From Myxococcales bacterium (lineage in GTDB: Bacteria > Myxococcota_A > Polyangia > Polyangiales > Polyangiaceae): a DNA stretch of 32,427 nucleotides. The notes beneath the pieces are model-generated. The model saw only the letters and a program-made list of their open reading frames with translations, was not told the origin of the DNA and did no database searches. Positions 24,016 through 32,427 of this stretch are shown piece by piece. The stretch lies in assembly GCA_013297655.1 (NCBI GenBank), contig JAAFHV010000028.1:1-32427 (forward strand). Reading direction: 5' to 3'. The position numbers were made by a program, and so were the translations under genes. Each line of letters starts with the position of its first letter. Position 1 is the first letter of the stretch.

Positions 24016-26867
24016 ATGACGACTACGATGGGCCGCACTCGCGTCGAGCAAACACCGCGGAGGCCGGGCGGTCGAAGAAAGGTGCCCGCGGCGCTCGCGG
24101 CCCTCTGCGCCACGTCGTGGCTTTCTCTCGGGGGCTGCACCACACCTGCCGACACGGTGCCGGACGCCTCCAGAGTACGACCTCTGCCATCATCGGCGGC
24201 ATCGAAGACACCCAGAATCACTTTCCGGGTGTCGGTCGACTGACCGGCGGATGCGGGGCGACACTCGTCGCTCCCCGGTGGGTCGTCACCGCTCGCCACT
24301 GCATCAACGACGTCTCGGCCGACTTGACGGTTTCGTTCTCGGCGAACCCGCCTACCCCCGGCCATTTGACGTTCTCCCACAACCACCTCATCGTCGGCGA
24401 TGTCAAACTTCCCGCTTATTGGTACGGCCCGAGCGGCGTCAAGCCCATGATCCCGCAGGGGCCCAGATTGCAAGCTCTGAACGACGTTGCGCTCATCAAG
24501 CTCGACGTCCCCGTTCCCGCTTCACTCATCGCGCCTCACTTGCCGGCAGGCGTTGCAGGCAATGCCCTTTGCCAGGACCCGCAGACGCAAGTCGGATACG
24601 GACCGCAGTCCCGCGACGCACCGGGCTACCCACCGCGCAACGTCTTCGTCGCGGACAACTGGAGTCAATCCCCGCTTTCGGACCCTGCGACAGGGGAAAT
24701 TCTCGCCGCCGAATGGCGCCGTACAGGTTTCCTTGGGTCGCCCGTCCCGGGCGACTCCGGCGGTCCGCTCTTCGATGGGCTCTTTTCGTCCGTCGCGAGC
24801 CCGCAAAACATCTGCGGAGTGACGGTACTCGGCAATGGGGTGGGCGGCGCGGACAACTACGTCGCGAGCTTTGAGGGCCCCTCCGTCCACGCCTTCCTGG
24901 AGGCCGTGCTTACGGACAACGACAACGGCGGCGCTATCGCGGGTGCATGCCAGGCCCCCGCAGGGGCCGCCGGGCTCGACGAGGACGGCGACGGAATCTT
25001 GGACAGCAGGACGTGCGACAACTGCATCGGAATAAACAACCCCGACCAACGCGACTCGGACGACGATGGAGTAGGCGATGCGTGCGACAACTGTCGCTTC
25101 GTCAAGAACCCCTCGCAAGAGAATCGGGGCGTTTTTGGGCAAAACGATAACGTTGGCCGTCCGACGCTGAATCGAACGCCGCCCGCACCTCCGCTCGACC
25201 CACGTGAAACGGACGCCTGGGTAGCAGCCTATCCCGGAGATGCGTGCAATCCCTATCCGATGATGGCCATACGAGAAAGCAAGCCTTCCCTCACCGATTC
25301 GAACCCGCGCCGCGGTACGCGCCCGGTTTACAGCGTGTGCTACCACTCGGCCTCCGGGTCGGAGATGGCACCGCTCGCGGCGAACAACGTCGTCACGGCG
25401 CAGAGCTTTACCGGCGGCGAGCCGCAGCTCGGCAACACGCGACTCCTTATGTGCCACTGCGAGGCGACCGAAGCTGAGTCGGAGACGTGCCTCAGGCGCT
25501 GCCCGCGCGGAACCATTGAGGAGCCTCCCTCCGACACGTGGAGCAAGCCAACGATGAAAGACGGTGTCGCCAACGCCAACGTTCCTTACGGCTCCGGCAT
25601 GGTCCCCAGCACTCACGCGAAGGTGCCCGGCTCTGGTTCGAATGGCGTGCCGCCCAGCAACCGCGACCTCGGGTGGGAGTACTGGAACGACCTCTCCTTG
25701 CCGCCGGCCGCCCCTCCCTATGCCGCCGCCCTCGCGCGGCCGCTCATGTGGTCGTGGACACGAAACTACGCCGTCTCTCGGCCGGACCCACTCAGCAGCC
25801 CCACCACGGACACTCCCCACCTAGCGCTCAGGCAAGACCTCTACCGTTTTGCGCTTCGCGAGCGTCCCCAGCCTCGCTTCGACATCTGCCCGCAGATCCT
25901 CGCCGGCCTCCTGCCGCGACGGTCGGAGAGGATTCCATCGCTCGACGGCGGATGCCTTCGTTGCGGCAAGGTCGCCACGTACCGAAAGCCGCACGTCGAC
26001 CTCCCGATCGAGGCCCAATACTTCGCGCCCCACGCCGGCGCCCAACGTTTCTCCGATGTCGCCACTACCGAGCTCGAGGCGCTCCTCGACGACCCCGACC
26101 TCGGCTTCGTCGCTGCTGCCGACACCGGAGCGGGGGTTCGTCCTTCGCTCGACAGGGGCGCCGTCTACAAGCTGTCCGATCACACGCTCGTTGGCACGAT
26201 TGCGTTGCGCGGCGACGGGAAGCTCGGATTTCGGACCTTGAGCGTGAGTGAGCCGTTCTTGGCCGAGGGGTTCGGACCAGGCGTCGCGATGTCGGCCGCG
26301 CGCAACGAGGTCGCGTTCTTCGATGCGTACAGCTTCTACAACTTCGACAAGCCCGCAGTGCGGCTCGTGAACCTCGCCCACGGCTACGTGGCGCGCCTGC
26401 CGGTGGTTGCCGCGGGCCTTCCGTTCGCCGGCCCGGTCGTGAGCGCGGCCTACCGCGAGCGCGACGACGCGTATTTCACGCTCAGCCGAGGGGGCGGCAA
26501 AATCCGACTCCACCGGCTCGGTCGCAACCTCGCCCTCGAGATGGTCGCCGAGTGGGCCGATAGAGGAACGGCCGACCACGCCGATATCTCCGTCAGCGAC
26601 GAAGGGCTCGTCGCCGTCACGAGCCGCGCGCGCACGTCGTTCCACGTCGTCGCGCTCACGGTCGAATCGGATTTGCACGTGCGGGCTATCTCGCATATCT
26701 CGGGGGAAAACGGCCTCGCCATTGGCGCGCTGATAACCCCCGAAGGGCTCGCGCTCGAGCGGCCTGGCCTCGGGTCGGATCGGGTATACCCGTTCGACCG
26801 ACACGGTGAGCCGGACGTCGTGTACCATGAGCTTGGGAGCGAGCAATGGCGCACCATATTCGAATAG
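24016..26867 (+). CDS. Secreted trypsin-like serine protease with thrombospondin type 3 repeats; N-terminal frameshift
   Basis: An exported S1-family protease. The catalytic domain begins SAIIGGIEDTQNHFPGVGRL, with His in VVTARHC (codon 24297), Asp in NDVALIKLD (24483) and Ser in GDSGGPLF (24756). Calcium-binding thrombospondin type 3 repeats follow (DEDGDGILDSRTCDNC, DSDDDGVGDACDNC). Then come about 600 residues of unknown, strand-rich sequence, including a Cys-rich part (LLMCHCEATEAESETCLRRC) and a late propeller-like region. The best start is ATG 24016, with GAGGAG eight bases upstream, giving a lipoprotein signal (VPAALAALCATSWLSLGGC). That signal is in another frame: it must shift by -1 between about 24169 and 24180 to reach the protease. 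A continuous frame from ATG 23877 exists but lacks a ribosome site. The 3' end overlaps the next gene by 22 bases. Confidence 0.82.
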
Positions 26868-28288
26868 CCGCGCGCCGAAGCGCTATCGCTGCCGCGTTTG
26901 GCGCGACAACGTGTCTCGGCGGATTGCTGCTCGCGTCGTCGTGCAGCGAGGCGCCGAGCACGTCTCCCTCGGGCACCTCGCCGAGTGCCCCCTCCGTCGA
27001 GGCGAGCCCTGAAAGCGCCTCCCGCGCCGACCGGCCGGTGCCACCTCCCTACGATGCTGGCTCGCGCCGCGACACGGGGATCGACGTCGAGCTCGACTAC
27101 GACGCGAACGCGTGGGACGGGTCCGTCCCGTTCTCTGGCGTGTGGGACCCCATCCCAGGACTGCCCGCGAGCTTCGCGGCTCGGCTCGCCCGCGACCCCG
27201 CGACGAGCATCCCACCCCTCCCTTGGCGAGCGTGCTCGTCCGGGCGCGCGGGTTGCCAGATCTTCACCCAAGATTGGAGCTTCTCCTACACGTTCGCGTT
27301 TCGGCCATTCCCCACGACGCCCTTCTTCGAGGACGCGAACGGTGTCCATATCGCCTACCTGCGTGGCATCCGCGCGGAGCCCGAGCGAAGCTTCGCGGTG
27401 GTGCAGAAGCTGCACGGCGACGCCGAGCTCGCGATCTACACGGACAGCGGCGGAAATGGCACCATTGCCGAGGCGAGTGGCCACGCTGACGGCGTCTACG
27501 TGTTGATCGGCAAGAAGCTCGCTCTCTACGAGACATTCATCGGCAAAGCATCGCCCGGCGACGCATCGGCATTCCCGGTCGACCGGGCGACGCTCTTACT
27601 CGGCCGCAACAACCTCATCCAAGGGAGCGCCGCGGGACGTGGATTCCTCGCGCTCGAGCAAACGAGCCTCGGGCTCGGCATTTTTACATCGGCTTACCAA
27701 GCCCCCGACGCCTCACTTGCGCAGGTCACGCCGAACGACTCATTGCAAACGGAACGGCCCGTCACCGTTACGGGTGGGTATCTCGCGCTGGTCGCGACCG
27801 AGCCTTACTACGTCGCCTTTATGCCTTTGGCGGGCGGGTACCGACCCCTCGTTCAGCCGCTCCCAGGCAACCGCATCGTATGGGTCGGAGTCGACCGCGC
27901 GAATCAGGACGCGATCTACTGGGTAGAGAAGGGCGCTTCTCGCACCCTTTGGGGCTCCTCGTTCGCGGATGTCTCGGCCGGCATCGTGCGGCGGCAGATC
28001 GCTGTCGTACCCGAGAGCTCCTACCGGCCGGTCGTCAATGGTGGCATCGCGGTCTTCGCCCGCGACAACGATTCGCTACGGGCGGTGCGCACGAGCGACG
28101 GACTGGGCTGGAACGTGACCGGCGAGGCAGGTACCCCGATGCTTTACGGCCTATGGGCGAACGATGACTCGATTTGGGCTGGCGTCTCGAACATTCCGTT
28201 CGGGTCGCCGGGCTTCCCCACCTTGGGAGGCATGCTCCGAGTGCCCTGCGCCACCCTGGGCCCGCCCACCGTTCCGAGTGGACTGTAG
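26846..28288 (+). CDS. Lipoprotein of unknown function, partner of the protease gene
   Basis: A 480-residue protein with a lipoprotein signal (AFGATTCLGGLLLASSC), a Ser/Pro-rich linker (STSPSGTSPSAPSVEASPES), then a long strand-rich region. Segments such as GRGFLALEQTSLGLGIF, TGGYLALVATEPYYVAFMPL and RIVWVGVDRANQDAIYWVEK recur at intervals and suggest a beta-propeller. The Cys pair in WRACSSGRAGCQIF may form a disulfide. The ATG lies inside the end of the protease gene (22-base overlap) after GGGAG, so translation is coupled and the two proteins probably work together at the cell surface. Function unknown. Confidence 0.78.
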   Translation: MAHHIRIAARRSAIAAAFGATTCLGGLLLASSCSEAPSTSPSGTSPSAPSVEASPESASRADRPVPPPYDAGSRRDTGIDVELDYDANAWDGSVPFSGVWDPIPGLPASFAARLARDPATSIPPLPWRACSSGRAGCQIFTQDWSFSYTFAFRPFPTTPFFEDANGVHIAYLRGIRAEPERSFAVVQKLHGDAELAIYTDSGGNGTIAEASGHADGVYVLIGKKLALYETFIGKASPGDASAFPVDRATLLLGRNNLIQGSAAGRGFLALEQTSLGLGIFTSAYQAPDASLAQVTPNDSLQTERPVTVTGGYLALVATEPYYVAFMPLAGGYRPLVQPLPGNRIVWVGVDRANQDAIYWVEKGASRTLWGSSFADVSAGIVRRQIAVVPESSYRPVVNGGIAVFARDNDSLRAVRTSDGLGWNVTGEAGTPMLYGLWANDDSIWAGVSNIPFGSPGFPTLGGMLRVPCATLGPPTVPSGL

Positions 28289-28422
28289 CGCCGTCGGTGC
28301 GCGCGACGAAACCAGCCTGCAGCGGAGACCGACCCGGCCCCTCCGCTTTCACGGCTCATCGACGACATTCGCGGGGAGGCTGTCGTGGGCTACACGCCGC
28401 GGTCGGGGCAATCGGGGATTGG

Positions 28423-28963
28423 CTACTTGAGCCATATCGAGTCGGAGCCGTACTGCGAGAATGTTCGAGCCATCCGCTCGTGGCGCGGCACACGTGACAG
28501 ATGAGCCCCGGACTCGCGCCAACAGCGCGTCGCGCACGCCGTTCCTCTCTGGTCGCCAGTAGCTCTGTAAAGGATAGCGCAATGATATCGCAGCTCCCCG
28601 CGACTCCGTGCCTGTCCCAGAAGCTGTCGTAACAGCGTCCGAGTCGCGAGGGGCTGCAATCTATACTGATCGCCTCGCTCAGTGCTCACGGGCGACGATG
28701 TGCCACGAGTCGGAGATGTCCTCCGCATACTCTCTGCCCAGTACTTCGAGGTTCGAGCTGGCGAACGATCGAGGGCTGGATACGGCTATCGGGTTTTGAC
28801 TGCCTTCAAAAAGCATGCAGCCGCCGTACCTCTCGTAGAAGCGCCTAACGTCGTCCGGGAGCGTCGTGCCCTCCCTTGTGTACGGCAGGCCTGACGGCGG
28901 GTAGACCCGGCAGTGTGGCGCCGAATCGATCGCGTCGAGGAGAGCCGAAATCGTTTGATTCAT
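28423..28963 (-). pseudogene. Frameshifted SMI1/KNR4 (SUKH) family gene
   Basis: Frame one (28963-28679) reads LPDDVRRFYERYGGCMLFEG, then LEVLGREYAEDISDSWHIVA and a premature TGA. In a second frame the family continues directly: EAISIDCSPSRLGRCYDSFW, DRHGVAGSCDIIALSFTELL. A third frame supplies a family-like end (TFSQYGSDSIWLK, stop at 28423). Together these rebuild a SMI1/KNR4 protein of about 180 residues, a family that includes SUKH immunity proteins. At least two indels therefore break the gene: one near 28680 and one near 28460. No ribosome site is clear before ATG 28963. The gene starts inside the run-on frame of the barstar-like gene. Confidence 0.78.
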
Positions 28964-29246
28964 TGTTCTGTAGGGTATGTGGGCGGAGTGGGCGCAATTG
29001 CTCGGGGACCCGTTCCGGTAGGGCCGGGAGGGAATGTTGGATGATGGCTACTTCGCTCTCGTGTTCAGACCAGTAAGGGTCGCTCAAGCAGTCGATTGGT
29101 GCGTTCAAGTTCATTACGAAGTAGTCTGGGAATCCGAGTTGCTCGGACAGTACCTGAAGGAGTGCTGTGGGATCCGAGATGGAACTGTCGATCACGGCGT
29201 GCGGCGAGCTCGGGGCGACTGCGTGAAATTCAAATGTGCCGTTCAT
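28845..29246 (-). pseudogene. Barstar-like gene with lost 3' end
   Basis: The first 85 codons read like a barstar-family (RNase inhibitor) protein: PTALLQVLSEQLGFPDYFVM, then NLNAPIDCLSDPYWSE and VAIIQHSLPALPERVPEQL. This matches the LGFPdYfG-NwdA-DCLsD pattern, with Met where Gly is usual. After PEQL the expected C-terminal helix and VVFP strand are absent. The frame instead runs on for about 45 codons through the start of the SMI1/KNR4 gene, overlapping it by 119 bases on the same strand. I read this as a deletion joining two immunity-type genes. ATG 29246 has a weak ribosome site. The 5' part could still be expressed, but a functional inhibitor is doubtful. Confidence 0.6.
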
Positions 29247-29264
29247 GAGGTTCTATCGTAGGCC

Positions 29265-29288
29265 GCGGCGCCTCCCAAGAGGCGCCGC
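29265..29288 (-). terminator. Perfect GC hairpin after the Tc toxin gene
   Basis: A 10-bp perfect stem (GCGGCGCCTC / GAGGCGCCGC) with a CCAA loop lies 16 bases past the stop codon of the Tc toxin gene and before the barstar-like gene. No T-tract follows, but position and strength suit a terminator. Confidence 0.65.
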
Positions 29289-29304
29289 AACGACCCCACG
29301 CCCG

Positions 29305-32300
29305 TCACTTCAGCACATACCTCACCACGAGCCACGCGCGGGCTAGCGAGACCCTCGGGTCGGTGATCGTGAGCTTCCAGTCGAAGAGCGGCACGTCTGC
29401 CCCGCGCGCCACCGCCGTCGCGAGCGAGCCAAGGGCGGCGCCGGGCGTCAGCGCGACGTCGCGCGATCCCGCGCGAAGCGTCGCCGAGAACCCAGGTCTC
29501 GACGCGAGGACCACGTCTGCGGCGAGTACCTTCTCGGGCCTCCAGGCCTTCGTGAAGGTCGGGAGCCACTCGTAGAGCGAGCCGAGGTCGAGCACGCGCT
29601 CTCCCGCTGGAACGCGCGGCTCTTTGGCGCGGTGCCACGCATCGGGGAAGTCGCTCGTTAGGTCGAACGCGGCGAACAGGCCCTCGTTCTTCGCGAGCTC
29701 CTCCACCGACTTCACGTACGAGTCTACGTGGGCAGACGCGGTGGCGCGCAGCTTGTCGCCCCCGTCGATCGCCGTGTAGCGCAGGTGGAGCACCACGTCG
29801 GTGAGCGTCTCGTAGTCGAAAGGGCGCACCTTGCTCGGGAGCTCGAGGCGCCACCGGCTTACCGCGCCGGCGCCCTCGAATGGCAAGTAACGCTCGTCGC
29901 GAAACGCGAGCTCGAACACCCCGCTCTCGTTCTGCGCCCCGCTCACCGCGATCGCAGAGATAGGCACGTTCGTCGTCGCGAAGCGCGGATCGTCCTCGCC
30001 TTCCCGTTTCGGGTAGTCGTTCTTGTCTTTGGCGATCGCGCTCGTGCGGTATTCGTGTTCCAGCAGGCGCAGCGTCGCGTTGACGCTGGTGTAGGGCCCG
30101 ACCACACAAGGCAGGCTCAGCCCGACCGACTTAATCCGTCGCGCGTGGTGGCCCGGGAAATCCATGTCGAAGAGCACCTCGGGGAGCGCGAATTCGCAAC
30201 TTCCCGTCTCGCGCAGGCGCAAGAACGCGAGAGGGTTGAGGCGCCGCAGCGACACGGCCTTCGTGAGCTCGAAATCGTGCCCGCGCTTCTCGATGTACGC
30301 CGCCTCGAGCTTCTTCAAGCCTACGAAGAGCTGCTCCCCGGCGAGGAGCCCGTCTCGTCCGGCGTTCCAATACCCCGGGTCGAGGAACCTGGACGCCGAG
30401 AGACCGCGCTCGAAACGGAACGTCTTCTCCGCCCGCTTCGCGACGTCGAACGCGAGCGTATACACCTGCCTATAGAGCCCCCGCAGTGAGCCCTCCATCC
30501 ACGAGTACAGCTCTTCGTTCGTGTACTTGTTGGTGAGGAAGTCTTCCACCTCGAGCGCGTTGTCGAGCTGCTTTTGCTGGTTTTCGAGCTCACGGCTCGC
30601 GATCGCGAAACGAATCTTCTGGGTGAGGATCTGCTTGTCGATGTTCTTCACCTCGTAGCCGGCTTGGTTCGCCTGGTGCGTGCGCTCCCAGAGCTGCCGC
30701 TTGTGCCCAGCCTTCCTGCCTGCGCGACCGGACTCGTGGGCGAGGCGGTCGGCGTCGATTCGCACGACGCGAGCCCCCGCCGACGTCGCTTGCGCGAGGT
30801 TCGGGAAGCCCCATTGCACGTCTGCCCCCACCCCCATCGGGTGCGCCGCGGTGGCGAACGTCGGCATCGCGTGAAAGAGTCCCGCGAGCGCCTCCATGCC
30901 GCCGACCATCTCCTGAAAAGCCGCAGCCGAGTCGGACTTGAGCATCTCTTCCTGCTCGTCTGCCGTCAGGCGCAGCCCGCCCATGTCTCCGGGCTTGTCG
31001 ACCGCGATCGCAAGCTCACGAAAATCCCCATCGGCCTTGGGCACCGCGTTTACGTCGCCCCCAATGAGCTTGAGGTAGTACGCCATGCGCGAAGCGGGGG
31101 CCTTACGGCTCTGCTCCAGCGCCGCGATCGAACGCTCGGCCTCTTCGAGTTGCAGCTTGCGAACCTCCATCGCGAGCGAGTGCATGGTGCGCTCGTGTTT
31201 GGCGCGGAGCCGCGCGAGCCCCTCGGCGTCGCGTTTTTCCCTCGCTGCGAGGAAGGCCGCGCTGAGCGACTTCAGCTCCGCGCACAGCTCGAGCGCCTTT
31301 TGGAGTAGGTACGGAAATCGGTAGTTCGGCATCGGCCCGTCGAGGTCGGCGAGCACGCTCGAGAGGCTCAGCCCCTGCGCCGTCGCCTGCACCAGCAGCG
31401 CCGGATCGATCGGCGGTTCGAAGAGCGGAAGCTTCCGCACCACTCCGTCGATGTCTTGGCAGTGCCGAATCTTGAAGAGCCGGTCGTCGATGGTCGCGCG
31501 CACCTCTTCGAGCCGAGGGTTCTCCGGGATGCAAAAGTACAGCGTGCTCGCGAAGCCGAACACGTTCGCGAACGCCGGCTCCCCCGCCAGCGGGACGGTC
31601 GCTTCGGAGGTCTGGTTGCTGAAGGGGGCCAAGAGCTCGAGCTCCCCCATCGCGTTGCCGAACGCGTCCCACCGGTTCAAAAGCGAGAGGTACGTCTGCG
31701 TCTCAACCTTGCCGCGCTTGGGAATGCGCTGTCCGCGCGGGCCGAAGAGATGAGCGGCCATCACGTAGAGCTGAATCGCGTACGGGATGGTCTCGAGCGT
31801 GTTCTGCCTAAAGTACCAGTCGCCGTACTCGATGAGGATCTCGATGTACTTCATCACCGTCCACTTCATGTAGGCGGCGGGTCGCGCACGCGCGACGAAG
31901 TGCGGTGAGAAGGGGTTGTCGCGCCACCCCGAGACCACGGCGTCGCTCTTTCCTGGTTGAAGCCCACGCAGAAACGATTCCATCGCGCGGTCGGCTTTCG
32001 CCTCCTTGAAGGGCGGAAACGTCCAGTACGGCTTGGTGTCCGTCGGCGTTCGGGCCGCCATTTTGGGGTCGAACACGCGCTCCAACACCGCGAGCGCCTC
32101 GTCGAACTTTTGCGCCTTGAGGAGCCGGTCCGCGAGCAGCGTGGGCGCGTGGAAGCCGACCTCCCAGTTGTAGATCGCATAAGGCCGCCGAAGCTCGTGG
32201 TAGTCCGTTCCGTCGAGCCCGTACGTGTCGGCTGTGTCTCTCGTCCCCGGAGCGTACCGGCTTGCGTAGAGTGCATACGCCGAGTCGGCCCCGCTCGCGG

Positions 32301-32427
32301 CGATTCGCCCGACTAGCTCGCCAGCGAATCGATGCGTGAGTAGAAAGGGCCCGCCGTCGACGTTTGCCGTTGTGGTCGTCACCCCATCGGAGAAGAACGG
32401 GGCGGAACGCTCGAGGTAAAAAAAAAA
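29305..32427 (-). CDS. Tc toxin complex A subunit, C-terminal part (5' end outside window)
   Basis: The pore- and shell-forming subunit of an ABC (Tc) toxin, which injects a TcC-encoded effector. The frame stays open to the window edge. Family blocks in order are PYAIYNWEVGFHAPTLLADR, YMKWTVMKYIEILIEYGDWY, LYVMAAHLFGPRG, CIPENPRLEEVRATIDDRLF, KIRHCQDIDGVVRKLPLFEP, PIDPALLV, then a long coiled coil. The C-terminal TcB-binding region follows: FLTNKYTNEELYSWMEGSLR, LYRQVYTLAFDVAKRAEKTF, FDMDFPGHHARRIKSVGLSL, PCVVGPYTSVNATL. About 1040 residues are visible, against some 2000-2500 for full TcA proteins. A GTG at 32382 could act as a start, but the frame continues upstream in phase. No TcB or TcC gene is in the window. 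A hairpin follows the stop codon. Confidence 0.92.
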   Translation of the reverse strand, partial: FFFYLERSAPFFSDGVTTTTANVDGGPFLLTHRFAGELVGRIAASGADSAYALYASRYAPGTRDTADTYGLDGTDYHELRRPYAIYNWEVGFHAPTLLADRLLKAQKFDEALAVLERVFDPKMAARTPTDTKPYWTFPPFKEAKADRAMESFLRGLQPGKSDAVVSGWRDNPFSPHFVARARPAAYMKWTVMKYIEILIEYGDWYFRQNTLETIPYAIQLYVMAAHLFGPRGQRIPKRGKVETQTYLSLLNRWDAFGNAMGELELLAPFSNQTSEATVPLAGEPAFANVFGFASTLYFCIPENPRLEEVRATIDDRLFKIRHCQDIDGVVRKLPLFEPPIDPALLVQATAQGLSLSSVLADLDGPMPNYRFPYLLQKALELCAELKSLSAAFLAAREKRDAEGLARLRAKHERTMHSLAMEVRKLQLEEAERSIAALEQSRKAPASRMAYYLKLIGGDVNAVPKADGDFRELAIAVDKPGDMGGLRLTADEQEEMLKSDSAAAFQEMVGGMEALAGLFHAMPTFATAAHPMGVGADVQWGFPNLAQATSAGARVVRIDADRLAHESGRAGRKAGHKRQLWERTHQANQAGYEVKNIDKQILTQKIRFAIASRELENQQKQLDNALEVEDFLTNKYTNEELYSWMEGSLRGLYRQVYTLAFDVAKRAEKTFRFERGLSASRFLDPGYWNAGRDGLLAGEQLFVGLKKLEAAYIEKRGHDFELTKAVSLRRLNPLAFLRLRETGSCEFALPEVLFDMDFPGHHARRIKSVGLSLPCVVGPYTSVNATLRLLEHEYRTSAIAKDKNDYPKREGEDDPRFATTNVPISAIAVSGAQNESGVFELAFRDERYLPFEGAGAVSRWRLELPSKVRPFDYETLTDVVLHLRYTAIDGGDKLRATASAHVDSYVKSVEELAKNEGLFAAFDLTSDFPDAWHRAKEPRVPAGERVLDLGSLYEWLPTFTKAWRPEKVLAADVVLASRPGFSATLRAGSRDVALTPGAALGSLATAVARGADVPLFDWKLTITDPRVSLARAWLVVRYVLK

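Noticed and set aside
24165..24190. Programmed -1 ribosomal frameshifting in the protease gene
   Set aside because: No X XXY YYZ slippery heptamer and no clear downstream stem are present; a deletion or sequence error is simpler.

Overview
The window is high-GC (roughly two-thirds G+C), gene-dense DNA with many single-gene transcription units. It carries long lipoproteins, a trypsin-like protease with thrombospondin type 3 repeats, a HEAT/DUF4132 protein, ECF sigma factors and a Tc toxin A subunit. This mix suggests a large-genome myxobacterium (Myxococcota, Polyangia-like). That is inference; no rRNA or other taxonomic marker lies in the window. No tRNA, rRNA, CRISPR array, insertion sequence or phage gene was found.

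Layout. 0-2 kb: the 3' part of a sensor histidine kinase, a hairpin, then a secreted endonuclease/exonuclease/phosphatase-fold enzyme. 2-7.2 kb, all on the minus strand: a hypothetical protein; an FMN azoreductase; a YCII (DGPF)-ECF42 sigma factor operon; and a second operon pairing a double dimeric alpha/beta-barrel protein with another ECF sigma factor. The azoreductase and the YCII-ECF42 operon are preceded by near-identical ~88 bp elements with a TGTCGA -35-like box, so they look like one ECF42 regulon. 7.3-12.2 kb: a two-gene unit (single-pass membrane protein, secreted STN-domain protein) and a 1219-residue DUF4132 protein. 12.6-13.3 kb: two small secreted proteins. 13.4-23.5 kb: a mosaic of monocistronic genes on both strands, several from families found as immunity or orphan accessory proteins (Imm51-like, SRPBCC-DUF5995, DUF4272, DUF5063, ankyrin lipoprotein, zinc-ribbon proteins). 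24-28.3 kb: a secreted protease overlapping a lipoprotein gene. 28.4-32.4 kb: a broken SMI1/KNR4 (SUKH) gene, a truncated barstar-like gene and the C-terminal part of a Tc toxin A subunit that runs off the window.

The window is notable for gene decay. I see a 5'-truncated YwqG/DUF1963-like fragment inside the upstream region of another gene. There is a short fragment of a second nuclease-fold gene with an in-frame stop, and a SMI1/KNR4 gene split across three frames. A barstar gene has lost its 3' end, and a C-terminal scrap of a paralogue abuts the azoreductase. The protease's signal peptide lies in a different frame from its catalytic domain.

The most system-like part is 2.9-7.2 kb: two sigma factors, each co-transcribed with a dimeric alpha/beta-barrel protein, plus an azoreductase sharing the promoter/leader of the ECF42 operon. 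Start codons, promoter elements and family names are read from the sequence and from memory of the families; no searches were run.
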